In this document: positions 11,411 to 32,765 of the stretch, piece by piece | Layout of the letters: every line of letters begins with the position of its first letter | Position numbering within the stretch: position 1 is the first letter of the stretch | NCBI RefSeq assembly: GCF_002775205.1 | Contig: NC_036448.1 | Location: 3,622,572-3,686,571, forward strand | Source: Xiphophorus maculatus | Taxonomy: Eukaryota > Chordata > Actinopteri > Cyprinodontiformes > Poeciliidae | Direction: 5' to 3' | Length of the DNA: 64,000 nucleotides | Notes under the pieces: generated by a model | Seen by the model: only the letters and a program-made list of their open reading frames with translations | What the model was told of the DNA's origin: nothing | Databases searched by the model: none | Made by a program: the position numbers and the translations under genes

Positions 11411-12405
11411 GGGAACCGGGTTTTTGGTTTTCTTTGTGGGGGGTTTCTCTGTTCGCCTGCTGCTTCATCCTTTATCCACCAGATGGCGTTAGAGGCTGTA
11501 CACCTGGAGGGGCTGACTCAGTCAGTGTACCTGTGATTCATCACCCGATCATCCTGGAGTTTAAGAGGAGGAGCAGACTGCCAGCACCTCGTCGCCTGAG
11601 TGTTTGCCAGTAATGGTACTCTGAGCCCTCTGAGTTAGCTCTCTGTGTTTTCCTTAGAAGACCTTCTAGTGTCTAGTAATCGATTCTTGTTGTCTCACTC
11701 ACTCACTCACTCACTCACTCACTCACTCACTCACTCACTCACTCACTCACTCACTCACTCACTCACTTTCTCTCCCTCTCTCTCACTTTCACTCTCTCAC
11801 ATAACATGACACCTAACATGTTATGTGACACCTTGGAAGTTTCCCTGTGAAATCTCTTGACCTGGCTTTTCGCTTTTCGGTCCTCATGACGTCGTAGATA
11901 GTTACCCACTGGTTGCCCGAGTCCCTTCTTCTTCGCCTCTGCAGATTAACCAAAAACCGTTCCTGGATTCCCCAGCTGGCAGTCGGCTCGCTCCTCTGTT
12001 CTCCTCCACGCTTGAACTTACCTGTCCGCCCTCCACCGCAGCCTCCATGTCGTCTACCCAGAACGTACTCAGTCAAGACCTCACTCTGGAACCTGGATCG
12101 CCTTGAGGACACACACAAAGATACCGAAACTACGAACCAACAACGTTTACTCTTCTGGGTTGATGTAACCTGAAAATCCAGTAAGACCAGTTTAATTTCA
12201 CGAAGTTCCAGTTTCCTGATTACCTCAAACTTACCATCTTCCGTGCTGCTCTTCAGTGTGCAGATGACCCCGTGTGCCTCCCCCCAGGACCAGACCCTTT
12301 CACCAACATTTTCATATTGTTCAAATAAACGTTACTTGTCTGATTACCTGTTCTCCTGGTGGTGTTCTGCATGTGGGTTAAGAAACTGGAACCCATCATG
12401 ACACA
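11411..12405 (+). mobile_element. probable solo LTR of a retrotransposon
   Basis: The segment starts TGTTGGGAACCGGG and ends CCATCATGACA, fitting the TG...CA rule. Near its 3' end is AAATAAACGTTACTTGTCTG, a typical polyadenylation stretch of fish LTRs. There is no reverse transcriptase or gag beside it, so it would be a solo LTR, enlarged by the (ACTC)n repeat inside. No target-site duplication was confirmed, so the borders are approximate. The class is probably Ty3/gypsy-like, from resemblance only. Confidence 0.45.
11695..11767. repeat. (ACTC)n microsatellite
   Basis: About 18 uninterrupted ACTC units, followed by a CT-rich tail. It lies inside the probable solo LTR. Confidence 0.95.
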
Positions 12406-13540
12406 GGGTAGTTTTTCGTATTACCAAAGCAGGCTTAAAATATTCAATAAATAGTTCAGAAAAACGGTAAGCAGTGGTATTTTTCAATTTACATGTATGA
12501 CTAAAGTACACAAAATGATCACAAGATTAATGATCATCAGCAGGGCCGTGCAGAGACCTTTGGAGGGGCAGGGCCTCAAAGTTAAAAAGAAACACATTGA
12601 ACATAGCAACAGCCCATATTAATCAAGAATTTAATTGGATCCTACTGTATCATTGCCATCATGCGGGAATAATGCAAAGCAAACGTGGTATATTTTCCCC
12701 CAACAGGTATAAAGTTGCTGTTTCTGCTGCTGACAGTCCTGGAGATCTGAGTTGATCTGAGACTGTAGCTGCTAAACAGACCAGAGGCGAGAAGGTCGCT
12801 GGTTATGAAGTTATGAAATAAGCAGATTTGCTGCCATTTCACTAATTAAGCCCTAATAATATCTATTTAACCTGTAGAACAACTTGGCTGCAGACTGATT
12901 TATAAAGATCCAAAAAGCTCAAAGACAATGTTATTAACTCTATATATTAATTTGATGTTAAACCTCTGAAATCTAGAATTGTAAGTCTGGGATATGAAGG
13001 CAAAGAAAACTCAGTACCTGCTGGTAGGGGCCCTCCAGACACTCAGGGGCCCCTAGAAATGGTTTAATTGTAACACAGACCATAGATCTAAAGCTGTAGC
13101 ATCATTTATAGAGAATGACAATGTTATTAAATTTTATTTAATGCATTCAGCTGATAAAACAAAATACAGTTAGGATTTAATTAGGAAGTTTACTTTGTAA
13201 AAGTTTAAAGAATCATCTTGATAGTTTGATTGTTGTGTTACCATGGCGACAATATGGCGTAGACGTGGATCAGAAACATGTTGGACTCGTTTGGACAGTT
13301 TTTTCCCTCTGATTTTGGATGTTTTCTTTACTTCCATGCAATTTTTGACAATGCATAATCATGCCAACAAGATATTGTGTTTACATTGGGGCACACCTGA
13401 TCAGCACGTCAAAAGCTCAACCTGAACGATAACCTCAAACCCTAAAGCCGGCATTGCTGATAACTATGCTGATCACAATACCTTTTATAGTTCAAGTTTG
13501 ATATATCAGATTTCTCATACTTGTGTCACCATTTTTATGA
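12406..13540. other. intergenic, no gene seen
   Basis: AT-rich sequence with no recognisable exon or RNA gene. A GGGGCCCT/AGGGGCCCCT pair occurs near 13026-13052. Nothing further is supported. Confidence 0.3.
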
Positions 13541-13544
13541 CACA

Positions 13545-13610
13545 TATCCTGTGGTCTGATGACACTAAAACTGAACTGATTGGCCCGAATGACCATTGCT
13601 GCATAAGGAG
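13545..13610 (+). mobile_element. Tc1-like transposase fragment
   Basis: The bases reading TCCTGTGGTCTGATGACACT, then an AAACTGAACT/GATTGGCCC/AATGACCAT order, match the well-known central Tc1 transposase stretch that encodes the W-S-D-E catalytic region. The frame is broken and only about 65 bases remain. Confidence 0.45.
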
Positions 13611-13626
13611 CTTCCTCTTCTTTTGG

Positions 13627-13860
13627 CAACAATGTGTGTGGAACACGCCTCCCTGGTGAGGTGTACGTCCCACCGGGTGGAGGCCCCGGGGAAGACCCAG
13701 GACACGCTGGAGGGACTGTGTCTCTCGGCTGACCTGGGAACGCCTCGGAATTCCCCTGGAGGAACTGGAACAAGTGGCTGGGGAGAGAGAGGGAAGTCTG
13801 GGCCTCCCCACTCAGGCTGCTGCCCCATCGACCTGACTAAGCAGAGGATGATGGGTGGAT
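13627..13860 (+). mobile_element. non-LTR retrotransposon (LINE) 3' end
   Basis: A GC-rich segment contains TCCCACCGGGTGGAGGCCCC, GGGAAGACCCAGGACACGCT, GGGAACGCCTCGGAATTCCC and GCCTCCCCACTCAGGCTGCT, and ends in AGAGGATGATGGGTGGATGG. This order is typical of the 3' end of a common fish LINE, with the ORF end and a short ATGG-type tail. A degenerate antisense relative lies at about 62208-62345. No reverse transcriptase is attached. Confidence 0.6.
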
Positions 13861-14240
13861 GGTTCCTCCTTTGTGTTGAAGCTGTAACTGAGTGGGGCCT
13901 CAGTTACAGCTTGGCCCCAGTGTCAGGTTAGTTGGTGCTGGGAGGGTCTTTTATTAGAAACCTTGGATGTTTAGTTATTCTCATACTTTTCGTTCAAGTT
14001 CCCCCCCCTTTTCAATCAAAGATTCTTCTTTTTTTTTTCAAATTAAACAATTAATTGTACACACATAAAAATAAGTTAATAATAGTAACAGTACAACACA
14101 TGGGGCTTGTTTTGACACACATCATGGGAGCGGGAGAGTCACCCATTGATGTAAGTGAACCAAAGCAGCAGCTGTGTGTGAAGTCTGTTGTTCTGGTGCA
14201 GAGCAAAGCCACAAAACACACAGATATTATCAAAATAGAT

Positions 14241-14246
14241 TTTATT
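14241..14246 (-). other. candidate poly(A) signal of tbl1xr1
   Basis: AATAAA on the minus strand (TTTATT on plus), downstream of the last exon found for tbl1xr1. Long 3' UTRs are normal for this gene family. It is one of several possible signals. Confidence 0.25.
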
Positions 14247-15569
14247 CTAGACCTTAAGATCTGAGTGATATACCAACAGTCTGATCAGGAGGCTGCAGGC
14301 TGCCACCATGACAAAGTACAACATAGGACTGTGGAAAGACACCCCCAAAAAAAAAAAAATTCAGAAAATTGGTATTTACATGTTCTGTGTTATATTACAC
14401 CAACAATTACATCTGTTTTTTTTTCTTTTGTTTTTCTTTTTGTCGTTTTGAGTACGTGGCTACAAACGAATCAAAATTACAAAAGTACAAAACCTTCGCG
14501 GGCTTCCCGACATAGCAAACATAGGAATCGGTGTTAGTGCTGTTCCTGCCCACCCAAAACCAAACGGGGATAAAACACCATTTCATTGTCAGAGAGATCC
14601 AGTTCAGACGCTGCTGGCTTTACCGACGCAAATAAAGGTACGAGCATTTTTTGTGTGGCAGACATGTAACAGGTCGGCTGACGGGTCCTTTTTGACTGAT
14701 GCGAGTTGAAGACGACCGATAAACCTGCTTCTAAAGACGAGTTTCTGATGGATCGAATCTTCCCTCATTTTAGGCTAAAGTGCAAAACAACTTCAAGCGC
14801 CTACCGCTTTGGTCGCAGCTGTGGCGGTGCAACGGTGTCCTATAAGATTCCACTAAGCAGCCTACGTCTGGATGTTCGCTTCATCAACAGCAGACTTTGT
14901 CTTCGAAAGCAAAACCTAAACACTGCAAAGTAATCGCCGTCTGTCTGTCACCTGGGCGTTTGTGACATTAAGGGGCAACAACTGTCGACTGCAGTGTGGT
15001 GCGTAGGTCGGGAAAACCGGGTACGGCCGTATTAACAGAAGAGAAGACGCCCTTTTAGAAGAAAGTGAGGGAAAGAACGACTGTTACAACACCGCCTGGG
15101 TTTCACCAGGAGAGAAACAAAGCACAGCTACAGCTACCAGACGGTTGTGTCAGCGAAATTCATGTGGCTAACTGGTTTATCGCGTTGCCTCGCACCTGAA
15201 GCAGATCCGTGGCTCAGATTAACCTTTAGACGTTTTGAATAGTCAGTTTGCAAGCACCTGAAAAATGATTTCCTAGAAACCGACAAGTTGGCCTGACGTC
15301 CTTAAATTTGCGTTGCCCAGAGAAACCAATTTCATCTACCTCTAACTTTGGGGCTTTTGTTGGTATATTTGCCTTTTTTTTTTTTTTTTTTTGTTTGGAC
15401 CAAAAAAAAAATTATTTATCAATATCTGCCAAAATTGAAATCGCCAGGTCAAGCTTTTTAAATATCGGTGATCGGCCAGAAAACAACAATCGGTTCCCCC
15501 CCTTAAATGAAATCAGCTATGATGGTTATCAAATACTGTCACTTGCAAAAGCAGTCATAACTCTTGAAG

Positions 15570-16215
15570 CTTTTCAACATTCTGTCATGGTAAAACCATG
15601 TGTGTGATTGGGTTTTATGTGATGGGCCAACATAAAGTGTAGCTTAATTGCGCAGTGGAAGAAAAATGGGAGAACAATTTGCAGCGTGTATTTGTATTCA
15701 GCCTCATTTACTCTTATAAAAACTGCCTTTAAGATAACCAGATTATTATTGACAGGATAACAACCAACTGATTTTAGGTTTTGACTTATGTGAAACAGAT
15801 CAGGCTCACTTTCCTATCCCCATAGTTAAAAATGGTAGTGGCAGCATCATGGTGTGGCGATGCATTTATTAATTTTTTTCTGTAGAAACAGAGAAAGTGG
15901 TCAGAAGACGGATGGAGCTAAACACCCTGGTGAAAAAGACTTGAAACCGGGGTGGAGTTCAACTACCAGAGTGGTCCAGTCAAATCCCAGACCTAAATCC
16001 ATTTAAGAATCTGAGAAAAAACGTAATCATTGGTATTATTTATTCAACTTGGCTAAGCTAACGCTAGTTTGCAGTGATAACTAGTCCAGTTGTTTTCCAA
16101 ATTTTTCACTATCTGCTTATTTGTGTCGGACTATCACTGAAAGTCCCAACAAAATAGAAGGAAAGTTTATGGTTCCGACTTGAAAATTGAAGAGATGTGA
16201 ATACTTTTGCAAGGC
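15570..16215 (+). mobile_element. decayed Tc1/mariner-like element
   Basis: In order the plus strand shows TTTTATGTGATGGGCCAACA, GTATTTGTATTCAGCCTCAT, GGTAGTGGCAGCATCATGGT (Gly-Ser-Gly-Ser-Ile-Met in Tc1 transposases), a CCCAGACCTAAATCCATTTAAGAATCTGAG-type stretch, and finally GTGAATACTTTTGCAAGGCTCTG. This is the order of parts of a Tc1-like transposon. Stops and indels break every frame. Confidence 0.6.
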
Positions 16216-17104
16216 TCTGCTCACTCTTAAAACCGGCGACAACTTAAAAACATGTCTTGGAGTAAAAGAACGAGTTGGCATATGTCACCAACAGGAAACG
16301 AATAGATCTGTGAATGAAAAGAGACGAGCTTCTCAAAACTTCCCCTTGCCTCGTTCTTACATGTCACAAGATAAACCCAGTGAGGCCCAAATTTAGCTCT
16401 GTGCGGGCCGCCAGATTCTGACGGTACGCGGCGACAGAGATCAAAAATCTGTACACTTCTGATTTAGCAGATATGGACATGAGAAGACAGAAAGGATGCC
16501 GGGGTTTTGTTTGACCCATTGGGGGTCCAAGTGACGTTGGGGAGGCTCTTCCTACGTCTGCACGGCGCAGGCGTGACGAACTGTGGGACGTCCACGAAGA
16601 AGCGGAACCTGGTGGGACAGACAGCAGTGTGGCGGACAGGCAGGGACAGTCGTTTTGGCTATGTACACATTCGTAGTCGGTCCACAGCTACACCACAGAC
16701 AACTGTCATTTCCTCAGCTCTAGCACACAAACCTGTGAAACAGAAACCACAAATGGTTAGACGGCGTGTTTTTTTTCCGTACCCTTTCACACGACATTCA
16801 ACATCTGCAGGGTGGCAGCTTCTTAGCAGCTCACACCGGGAGGCGCTCTGCTCTCCGTCTGCAGACTGACACAAAAACATCTCCACCGCAGAGACTCCGG
16901 GTCTCAGACCGTTGTCTCGGGCAAAACTGCGTGAACTGGTTTGGGAAAACACTGGCAGGTGTTGCAGGTAGAGGCAGGTCCGCCTCTACTCGGCAGACCT
17001 GCAACATCTGCAAGATTGTTTTTGTAGTTTGCTACTGAAAGAGAGGAGATGTGGATCGAGATCGGTTCTGATGCACAATGCGAGGATCCTGAGTATTCAG
17101 ATTA

Positions 17105-17150
17105 AGGCTGCAACTAATGATTATTTGAGTAATCGATTAATCGAACAGAA
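17105..17150. mobile_element. AATCGATTAATC-type MITE fragment
   Basis: GGCTGCAACTAATGATTATT followed by TGAGTAATCGATTAATCGAA is the same motif seen at 6625-7040. It is noncoding. Confidence 0.5.
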
Positions 17151-17465
17151 AAAAAACTTGCACACTGTGCAGAGTTTTCATTTAACCACGTTTGGCTTCT
17201 TTACACAATATTAGAAATACATCAAAAGATACAAATAAATAGCCTTTTAAATTAAAATAAGACGTTTTATTGTTTAAAATTAAATAAGTATTTTTTTTTG
17301 TTGTGTTTTGATCATTTTTAACAAAGGATGCATTTGCAGATAAAGTAATACCTTCTGCTTGACTTAACATCCATTCAGTGTAGGGCTGATCTGTTCATTT
17401 TTTTTGTAATAGCTAATTAATTGGATAGAAAAAGGTTCTTAAACAAAACACATCGTCTTCTGCTT

Positions 17466-17757
17466 TAAAGCTCCAGTATTTAACTTTCACAAAGAATATT
17501 TTTTTCTTCCTGCATATTTGTTTTTTCTTCCTACTGTATCACAGTAGAGAGCAACGTTACAGGAGATTGTGATTGACAGCGCTAAGACCCGCCCCCTGAC
17601 TCTGATTGGTTGTTTCTAGTTAGACCTGTGAGAAGGCAGAGGCGCTCCATTTTCTCACGGATCATCTGTCTCACAACAAACTGCCATGACAAAGTGAAAC
17701 TTTCAACAAATATGTAAAAGAAATATTTGTTGAAAGTTAAATACCGCAGCTTCAGCA
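17466..17757. mobile_element. CCAAT-bearing MITE family, copy 1
   Basis: One end reads AAAGCTCCAGTATTTAACTTTCACAAA and the other is close to its complement (TGAAAGTTAAATACCGCAGCTTC), giving terminal inverted repeats. Inside is CTGACTCTGATTGGTTGTTTCTAG, which is repeated in every copy. Further copies lie at about 20053-20637, 40178-40880, 45195-45490, 45918-46506 and 57310-57836. The family is noncoding and its superfamily was not determined. Confidence 0.65.
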
Positions 17758-17971
17758 GTCATTTACCACATTATTAGTATCTAGAGTGCATTTTAAAAGA
17801 ATTTAATTGAACAAAATTGTGCTTTTTTTTTTGCTGTAAGATCTCCTGTCCTTCAGGGAGTGGCTCCATCTAGTTGAACTGAAAGGTACTACTATTTAAC
17901 CCAGGTTTAGAGCTGTTTCATTTGAGAATGCCCAGAATCCTAATCATAGTAACACAGAGAGGAAAACTCAC

Positions 17972-27120
<9,149 letters not shown>

Positions 27121-27684
27121 TTTTAGTCCTGCTGATTAAACCATCGGGTCAGCACAGGTCAGTAGCCTGTAAGACACGAACAGAAGCGAATGAAACAAAC
27201 TGTGAAACTCTAGAAAACTCCCAACCCGGAACGATATTTTCTGTTTCCACCCTACTTTCACTAAAGGCACATGCCTCGTCGCCGAAGCCAGGCCCACCGG
27301 TTTCCACTCATTAACCTACATCTGGAAGTGATTCCTGCACGGCTTGTGTTTGTGCTCTATTCCTGTTCTGGCAGAACCTACGCTGTTTAAATGGAAATGT
27401 CGGAATAAACAAGAAGAGTGGAAAAAGGACAGAACGTCCACTGTTTGCATTCTGCCAGCCCGCTGAATGAGTCAACACGTCTTCTGCTGCGTCCCTAAAG
27501 ACTGACGTCCGACGCCAGCTAAACCTGGAGGCCTGGAATGGAGGAAAAGGCCTCCAGGAAGCCGTGAAGCAGGCGGTCAGAGAGTCCAGCTGGCTACTGA
27601 GCCTCAACAATACGACTCAGCAGATTTCAGGTTATTCTACACAAGCTCTGGCAGAGATGGAACTCCGTGTTTGATCCTACATGC

Positions 27685-28815
27685 ATTCACACCAGTCCAG
27701 TTCAGTCCGCTTTAATCCAACTCCAGTCCGTCTCCCTATAAAGTCCGGTTCATTTGGGGGAGGTGTGAATTCGTAATCCAACTCTTGATTTAAAAAAGCG
27801 AACTCTGGTCCGACTGGAAACCTCGACCTCGGTTCGGTTGAAGGGAACTCTGGTGTGGTTTGCATTCACATGTGAACACCAAGCAGACCGGAAACCGCTT
27901 CAAAAGCAGGAAGTGGACTGTAACGCAAGGCATTCTGGGTAAATACAGTCAAAGCAAACATGAGAGTCTAGCGTTGGATGGAGAAATAGCTTGTTTGTTT
28001 TTTTTTAACCAATGGCAAAAGAAAAATCCTCCAACCACTAGAATCTGACGCTACTCCATATTTGCTTGCATTTCGTGAAGAAGGAAGTTGTGCTCCGTGT
28101 CTTCTTCAAAGGTTTTCATGTCGTTTCCTTCAGTGGTTCTTGGTGCAGCGCCACCACAGGTGTGGAGGGGAACCATTTTTCAATTAGTTTGTGGTGTGAA
28201 AGAGAACCGCAGAACCTGAAAATGTAACAAATGCTGCAATTTTGTCCCCAATGGAGCAGAGTTTCCCGGACTATCAGGTTTGAAAATAAAAATAAGATCT
28301 TGGCTTCTCAGGGCATTTTCACACCTGGTAGTTCGGTTCCATTGGGGACCAAAATGGCAACATCTGGTTTATTTTCAGCTGTAATTCACCTTCACAACCC
28401 ACTCAGTCAAATGAATAAAGCACTTTGAAAAGTTGTTCATCCCATCACCTGCAGGGGCGCTGCACCAAAAACCACTGAAGAAGAATTGAATGCAACTTCC
28501 TTCTTCACAAAATGAAAACAAAAATGCAGTAGCATCAGATTTTAGTGGTCGTAGAATTTTTCTTTTGTTTTTGGTAAAAAAAAATTTAAAAAAATCCCAA
28601 GCAACTTCTCCTGCTGGCGCTAGACTCTCATTTACCCAGAATGCCCTGCATTATAGTCCGCTTCCTGCTTTTGGAGAGTCCGCTTGGGATTCACATATGA
28701 ATTTGAGCCGCACCGGAGTTCACTTCAACCAAACCGAGACCTGTGTTTTTCATGCGAACCGGAGTTTATGTTTTTGGTCCGCATCAGAGTTTGATTTCAT
28801 ACTCATACCTCTAGA
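27685..28815. mobile_element. large foldback (inverted-repeat) element
   Basis: The left arm holds AAAAGCAGGAAGTGGACTGT, GGCATTCTGGGTAAATACAG and GAGAGTCTAGCGTTGG. The right arm holds the complements in reverse order: GCGCTAGACTCTCATTTACC, CAGAATGCCCTGCATTATAG and TCCGCTTCCTGCTTTTGG. Further inward, CAGTGGTTCTTGGTGCAGCGCC pairs with GGCGCTGCACCAAAAACCACTG. Each arm is several hundred bases and imperfect, around a short centre near 28200-28430. It lies in the intron just 5' of the tbl1xr1 start exon. Borders are approximate and no frame encodes a transposase. Confidence 0.7.
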
Positions 28816-29090
28816 ATTCAATTAAAGGAGACCAACAAAGTGAATGAAATAATGAGACCTCCATTCAACAGACAGAAAACCAACCAACTGAAATTCAGAG
28901 TGGTCAAATACAGAGCCAGAATTATGCTGACTGATGACTAAAGTATGCGGTCAATTACCTGAGTTTTAAAGCCTGGAATTTTGGGATTCAGAAAATAAAT
29001 GACACAAAATGGCCCTAAACTGATTGTACAGAATCAATTTAGCGTTTCTTTTCTCAACTCCTAACAAGAATGCGGTCATCGATACAGTAC

Positions 29091-29147
29091 CCATGTGATC
29101 ATCAAGACGTCTTCAGTTGCACATGACGGCCGCCTCGTCTCTGGACC
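29091..29147 (-). other. tbl1xr1: candidate noncoding 5' UTR exon of tbl1xr1
   Basis: On the minus strand a strong acceptor (TTCTCTATTTCAG) is followed by GGTCCAGAGACGAGGCGGCC, and after 57 bases by a GG|GTACTG donor. A noncoding exon is expected upstream of the start exon. This is the best pair seen, but it is not supported by homology. Confidence 0.3.
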
Positions 29148-32100
29148 CTGAAATAGAGAACAAAAACAGACCCTGAATGTTCACCGTCGACTTCATGAAC
29201 CTTCAAATACTCCGCATTTGCACTCTGCAGTGTCGCTTTGCTTCTTTCAAACTGGTGTTTTTCAGAAAATTGACGCAGCAAGACAACTTCGCAAGTTGGT
29301 AGAGCGACAATACATCAGTAGCGCGTAGCTATTTAAAAAATTATATTTGCAAAATATTCCCCAAAAATGTGGTTTGTCTGTTTTATGGTGACCTGGTCTC
29401 TAGGGGGCAGGAAGCTGAGATCCTGGAATATCCTGGGAAAAGATCATTTAGAAAACAAACCAAATCAGAAAAGAAAACAAAAGTTTCCATAGTAACAAGG
29501 ATTCTCTGCACAGATTTTATTAGTTTTACTCAAAGACATTAGGCTGCTGTCCTTCACTGTGAGGAAAATGAAGAACAGTGTAAAAATGGTTTTTGTATAC
29601 TGGGTAATTGTATTGACATTTACATAATATTACACCATTCCCTTCAAATGTTCAAATAACCACTACCTTGCACATGCAGAGACATTCTGTACGATTGAAA
29701 AGTTCATTTAGTTCATGTATATACTTCACACACAAATTGATGTTTTCAAGTCTTCATTTCTGCTAATTATGAAGATTTTCCGCTCATAGTCATAAAAACG
29801 GGACATTTCAGACCAGAAAATTACGCCAGATGAATTAAAAACATTTCTAAAACAGAAATTGGGGTTCATTGAAAAGTATGTCTAATACCAGCTGTAAGGT
29901 TATTTTCAAAAAGGCACTTTAATTCTGACAAATGAGCGTCATCGGAACACGGCTTCGAATCAACTGGAATACGTTCTGCACCTGAAAATGAACCAAAGAA
30001 CGAAAAAACTAAGACGTCTTCTGTAACTAATAAAAAAGAAACAATATTTAACTAATTAAAAGAAGCAAACCCACTCTAAAAACGAATTAAAACAAATATA
30101 ATTAGACTAAAAGTCACCACAAAAAAAATAAAACTAAACTGTAATGAAAAATCCTGCAGCTGAAGGAAGGACGGAGGTCCAGATTACTTTGATAACCACA
30201 TTCAGCTTTTGTTAGTTGAGTTTTGTTAGATCATGGTTGGATCCAACCATCCTCATGGTTGGATGAGGATCCAATGGACCACAAAAGGATGGTTTGTGGG
30301 ACCAACCAGTCAGGATTTACATCAATCACCAACAAGAGAAAGACGCCGAGGTGCAAAACTGTAAATCTGAAGCCTTTGTTTGGCCTCCTGAGCTCGTTTG
30401 CCTTCAGCGTCTTCAAAAATCTTTAGAACAGGGAAACACCCGGCACAGATTTAGTTGGCATGGTGATCTCAATACCAGGGCAGACTTCCTGTTGTCTGCC
30501 TCGTCTCCAAAACCTCACAGCTGTGCGGTTGCGGAGCGTGTCGGTGACCGCGAAGGGACACTGTCCAGTCAGCAGATTTCTACATCCTGATCTCGGCGAT
30601 AACCTTACACTTCTGTGTCAAAAATGCACTCCCCCCCCCCCGCTTTTTGTTTGTTTGACATAATATTCAATTTTTTAGAGAAATTATATTTGGGTTTCTC
30701 GTTAGCTTTAAATTATAATGATCAAAATTAACATAAGTATGAGTTTAGCTTTTCAAAAAAATACAAAAAAAAAAGAATACAAGATTTGGAATATGGTAAT
30801 ATTTCCATTCATAAAGACGCACCCGTGCTCGAGAAAAATGCTTACACTTGTTCAAAACGGCTAGCAAAAGGAGCTAAACTAACTTCAGAGTGGACATCAG
30901 GCGGACCAGCCCAGTTCGTGGAGATATGGGAGGACCACGGTCATTCTACAAATAAGCAGACAAACAGCAACGTGGAATATCTGGAGCTGCCTGCTGCTCA
31001 AATGAACTACTGCAACTCAGTTGATTCGGAAACTAAAGTTAAAGTTATCACAGCGGCAGCGCAAAGCCGCGTAAACCTTTTAGCTCACTGGCTACCACGC
31101 GTGTGTAATCAGTTCTGCATGGCGCTGGTTGTACCCGTCAACACACATGCCAGTCAGTCAAGGCGGGGTACGGCTGACTTATTTTTGATGCAGGCATTTG
31201 CGTCCCGTGCCTATTATAACAACTTCGCGTCTGTGCTTGTTTTTTTTTTTATTGCGTTATTACTACTAATTACCATTATTTGAATCCCTCTCTAACACGA
31301 ATTCCTGCCTTGAACCGAAAGGTCGTCAGGCTTGCTAACCCCCGTGGACTTGCCAACAAGCTAGCTGGCTAACTGGATAAACCTAGCATGCTATGCTAAT
31401 GACAGTGTAGCTACAATGTCATACCTACTTGGATTAAAACTTCCAACAGACGGTATCTTCCGTTCACGTTGACGCTCAAGTCAGACCATGATGTCGCTTT
31501 AATCCGTTGCAGGGTTGCTCCCTGTAGCGCATAGATGAACTATGGTGAGGTTATAATATTAAAGCTAAAGCCCGGCGGTAAGAGCCCAGCAACGGCTTCA
31601 GACACACAGCGAGGTGACCTGTCATGCTAAAATGGGCTGCTTGTAACTACTGTTATTTCAGAGCGTCAGACAGACACTAAAGCCTATTTGAAAGATTATT
31701 AAGCCGCGGTGGCAGCAGGGACACAGTATATGTTTACGGTGTGGTCGGTTAGTGTGGAGGACAACGTTCAGTAACTTGATTTAAAGAGGACATAACTATT
31801 TATTGGTATCTCTAGCCCAGTTTTAAAAGGCCACCATGCACCTGCGTGTGTTTAGCACAAGCTGAAAGCGTTAATTAAACATTAATTCATGGTACATTAC
31901 TCACGTTCAAAGAAGGGAGGGAAAATGAAGCAGCGATTCTTTAAAACGAGCGAAGAGAGAAGAAAATGAGGAGAACTAAAAGCCCAGCGTTCAGAAGTTC
32001 ATCATGAATCAGTCATAACAGAACCTTGTTGCCCATCCCCCACTACACGTCATTTTCTCTTGGCAAGTCACCACTAGCTGTGGATTAATGACACCCCAGC

Positions 32101-32700
32101 CCCCCATCCTTTGCTCAGTCATTCAGACTAGGAAAGTCAACAACACGCTTACATCATCATTGCAATTTGGATTTTACACTGATTTTTTTTTCTCTTTTTT
32201 TCCCCTGGCAGCTCTCAGTGCTCATATCCGTTTCCCTAGCATGGTGAAAGATATTTTTCTCACATTCCTGTCTTTAGAGGCTTAAAGATATGACCAAGCG
32301 GGATAGTTTTTCCTCCCACTGACAAGTATCTAACAACTTGCTATACTTTTTTTCTTCTTCTTGAAAAACAAGAATACCCTTAAATTCAGTGGTGGACTAA
32401 TGTGAAGGCACTATTCATACTTCCTTCCGCCAACCAATGCTAAAGCGCTACACAACACATTATTTAGTGGAAGCTAATGCTAAAGCGCTGACATCAATCA
32501 AGTTTATAACCACTAAGTGTCTAATAATGTCCTTCAAAATTTGTATATCAACTTCAACGGGGTCAAATGCTGTGAAAATAGCAGTTTTCACAGCTATTTG
32601 TACTTTATACTTTATCTGCTAAAATAGCATATAAAATCATGCTATTTTAAAGCATGACTTTATAGTCATATAAAGTATAAAGGTCTAATTCAGTGAATGT
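29148..32700. other. no gene seen; possible tbl1xr1 upstream region
   Basis: The transcription start of tbl1xr1 probably lies in or beyond this stretch, but no CpG-rich core was identified. One plus-strand open frame of 165 codons (30786-31283) has a hydrophobic C-terminus and resembles nothing I know. A small palindromic repeat around GGTTGGAT/ATCCAACC occurs at 30234-30275. Confidence 0.3.
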
Positions 32701-32746
32701 GGGGCACTGCGCCCCTAGAGGGCACCCTCTAGGGGCGCAGTGCCCC
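32701..32746. repeat. 46-base near-perfect palindrome
   Basis: Two 22-base arms (GGGGCACTGCGCCCCTAGAG plus GG, and the exact complement) are separated by only CA. A partial third copy of the arm follows at 32747-32765 before a poly-G run. The GCGCCCCTAGAGGG unit recalls the short 'GCGCCCTCTAG' tracts common near vertebrate repeats. No function is visible. Confidence 0.9.
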
Positions 32747-32765
32747 TAGAGGGGGCGCAGTGCCA

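Larger units (their letters stand above)
13861..17465. other. 3' side of tbl1xr1: probable UTR or intron with repeats
   Basis: The last few codons of tbl1xr1 and its 3' UTR should lie in this direction, but no convincing terminal exon was found. A minus-strand AATAAA at 14241-14246 is a candidate transcript end. A decayed Tc1-like element occupies about 15570-16215 and a small MITE about 17105-17150. Other open frames here look random. Confidence 0.35.

Noticed and set aside
16659..16712. Minus-strand end VAVDRLRMCT as the missing last exon of tbl1xr1
   Set aside because: Only loosely similar to VCVLDLRK, the phase after the nearest AG does not fit the donor at 17971, and conserved Leu-Asp-Leu-Arg-Lys is absent.
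30786..31283. 165-codon plus-strand open frame with hydrophobic C-terminus
   Set aside because: No family resemblance, no clear splice or promoter signals, and its composition suggests chance. It would need RNA-seq to be revived.
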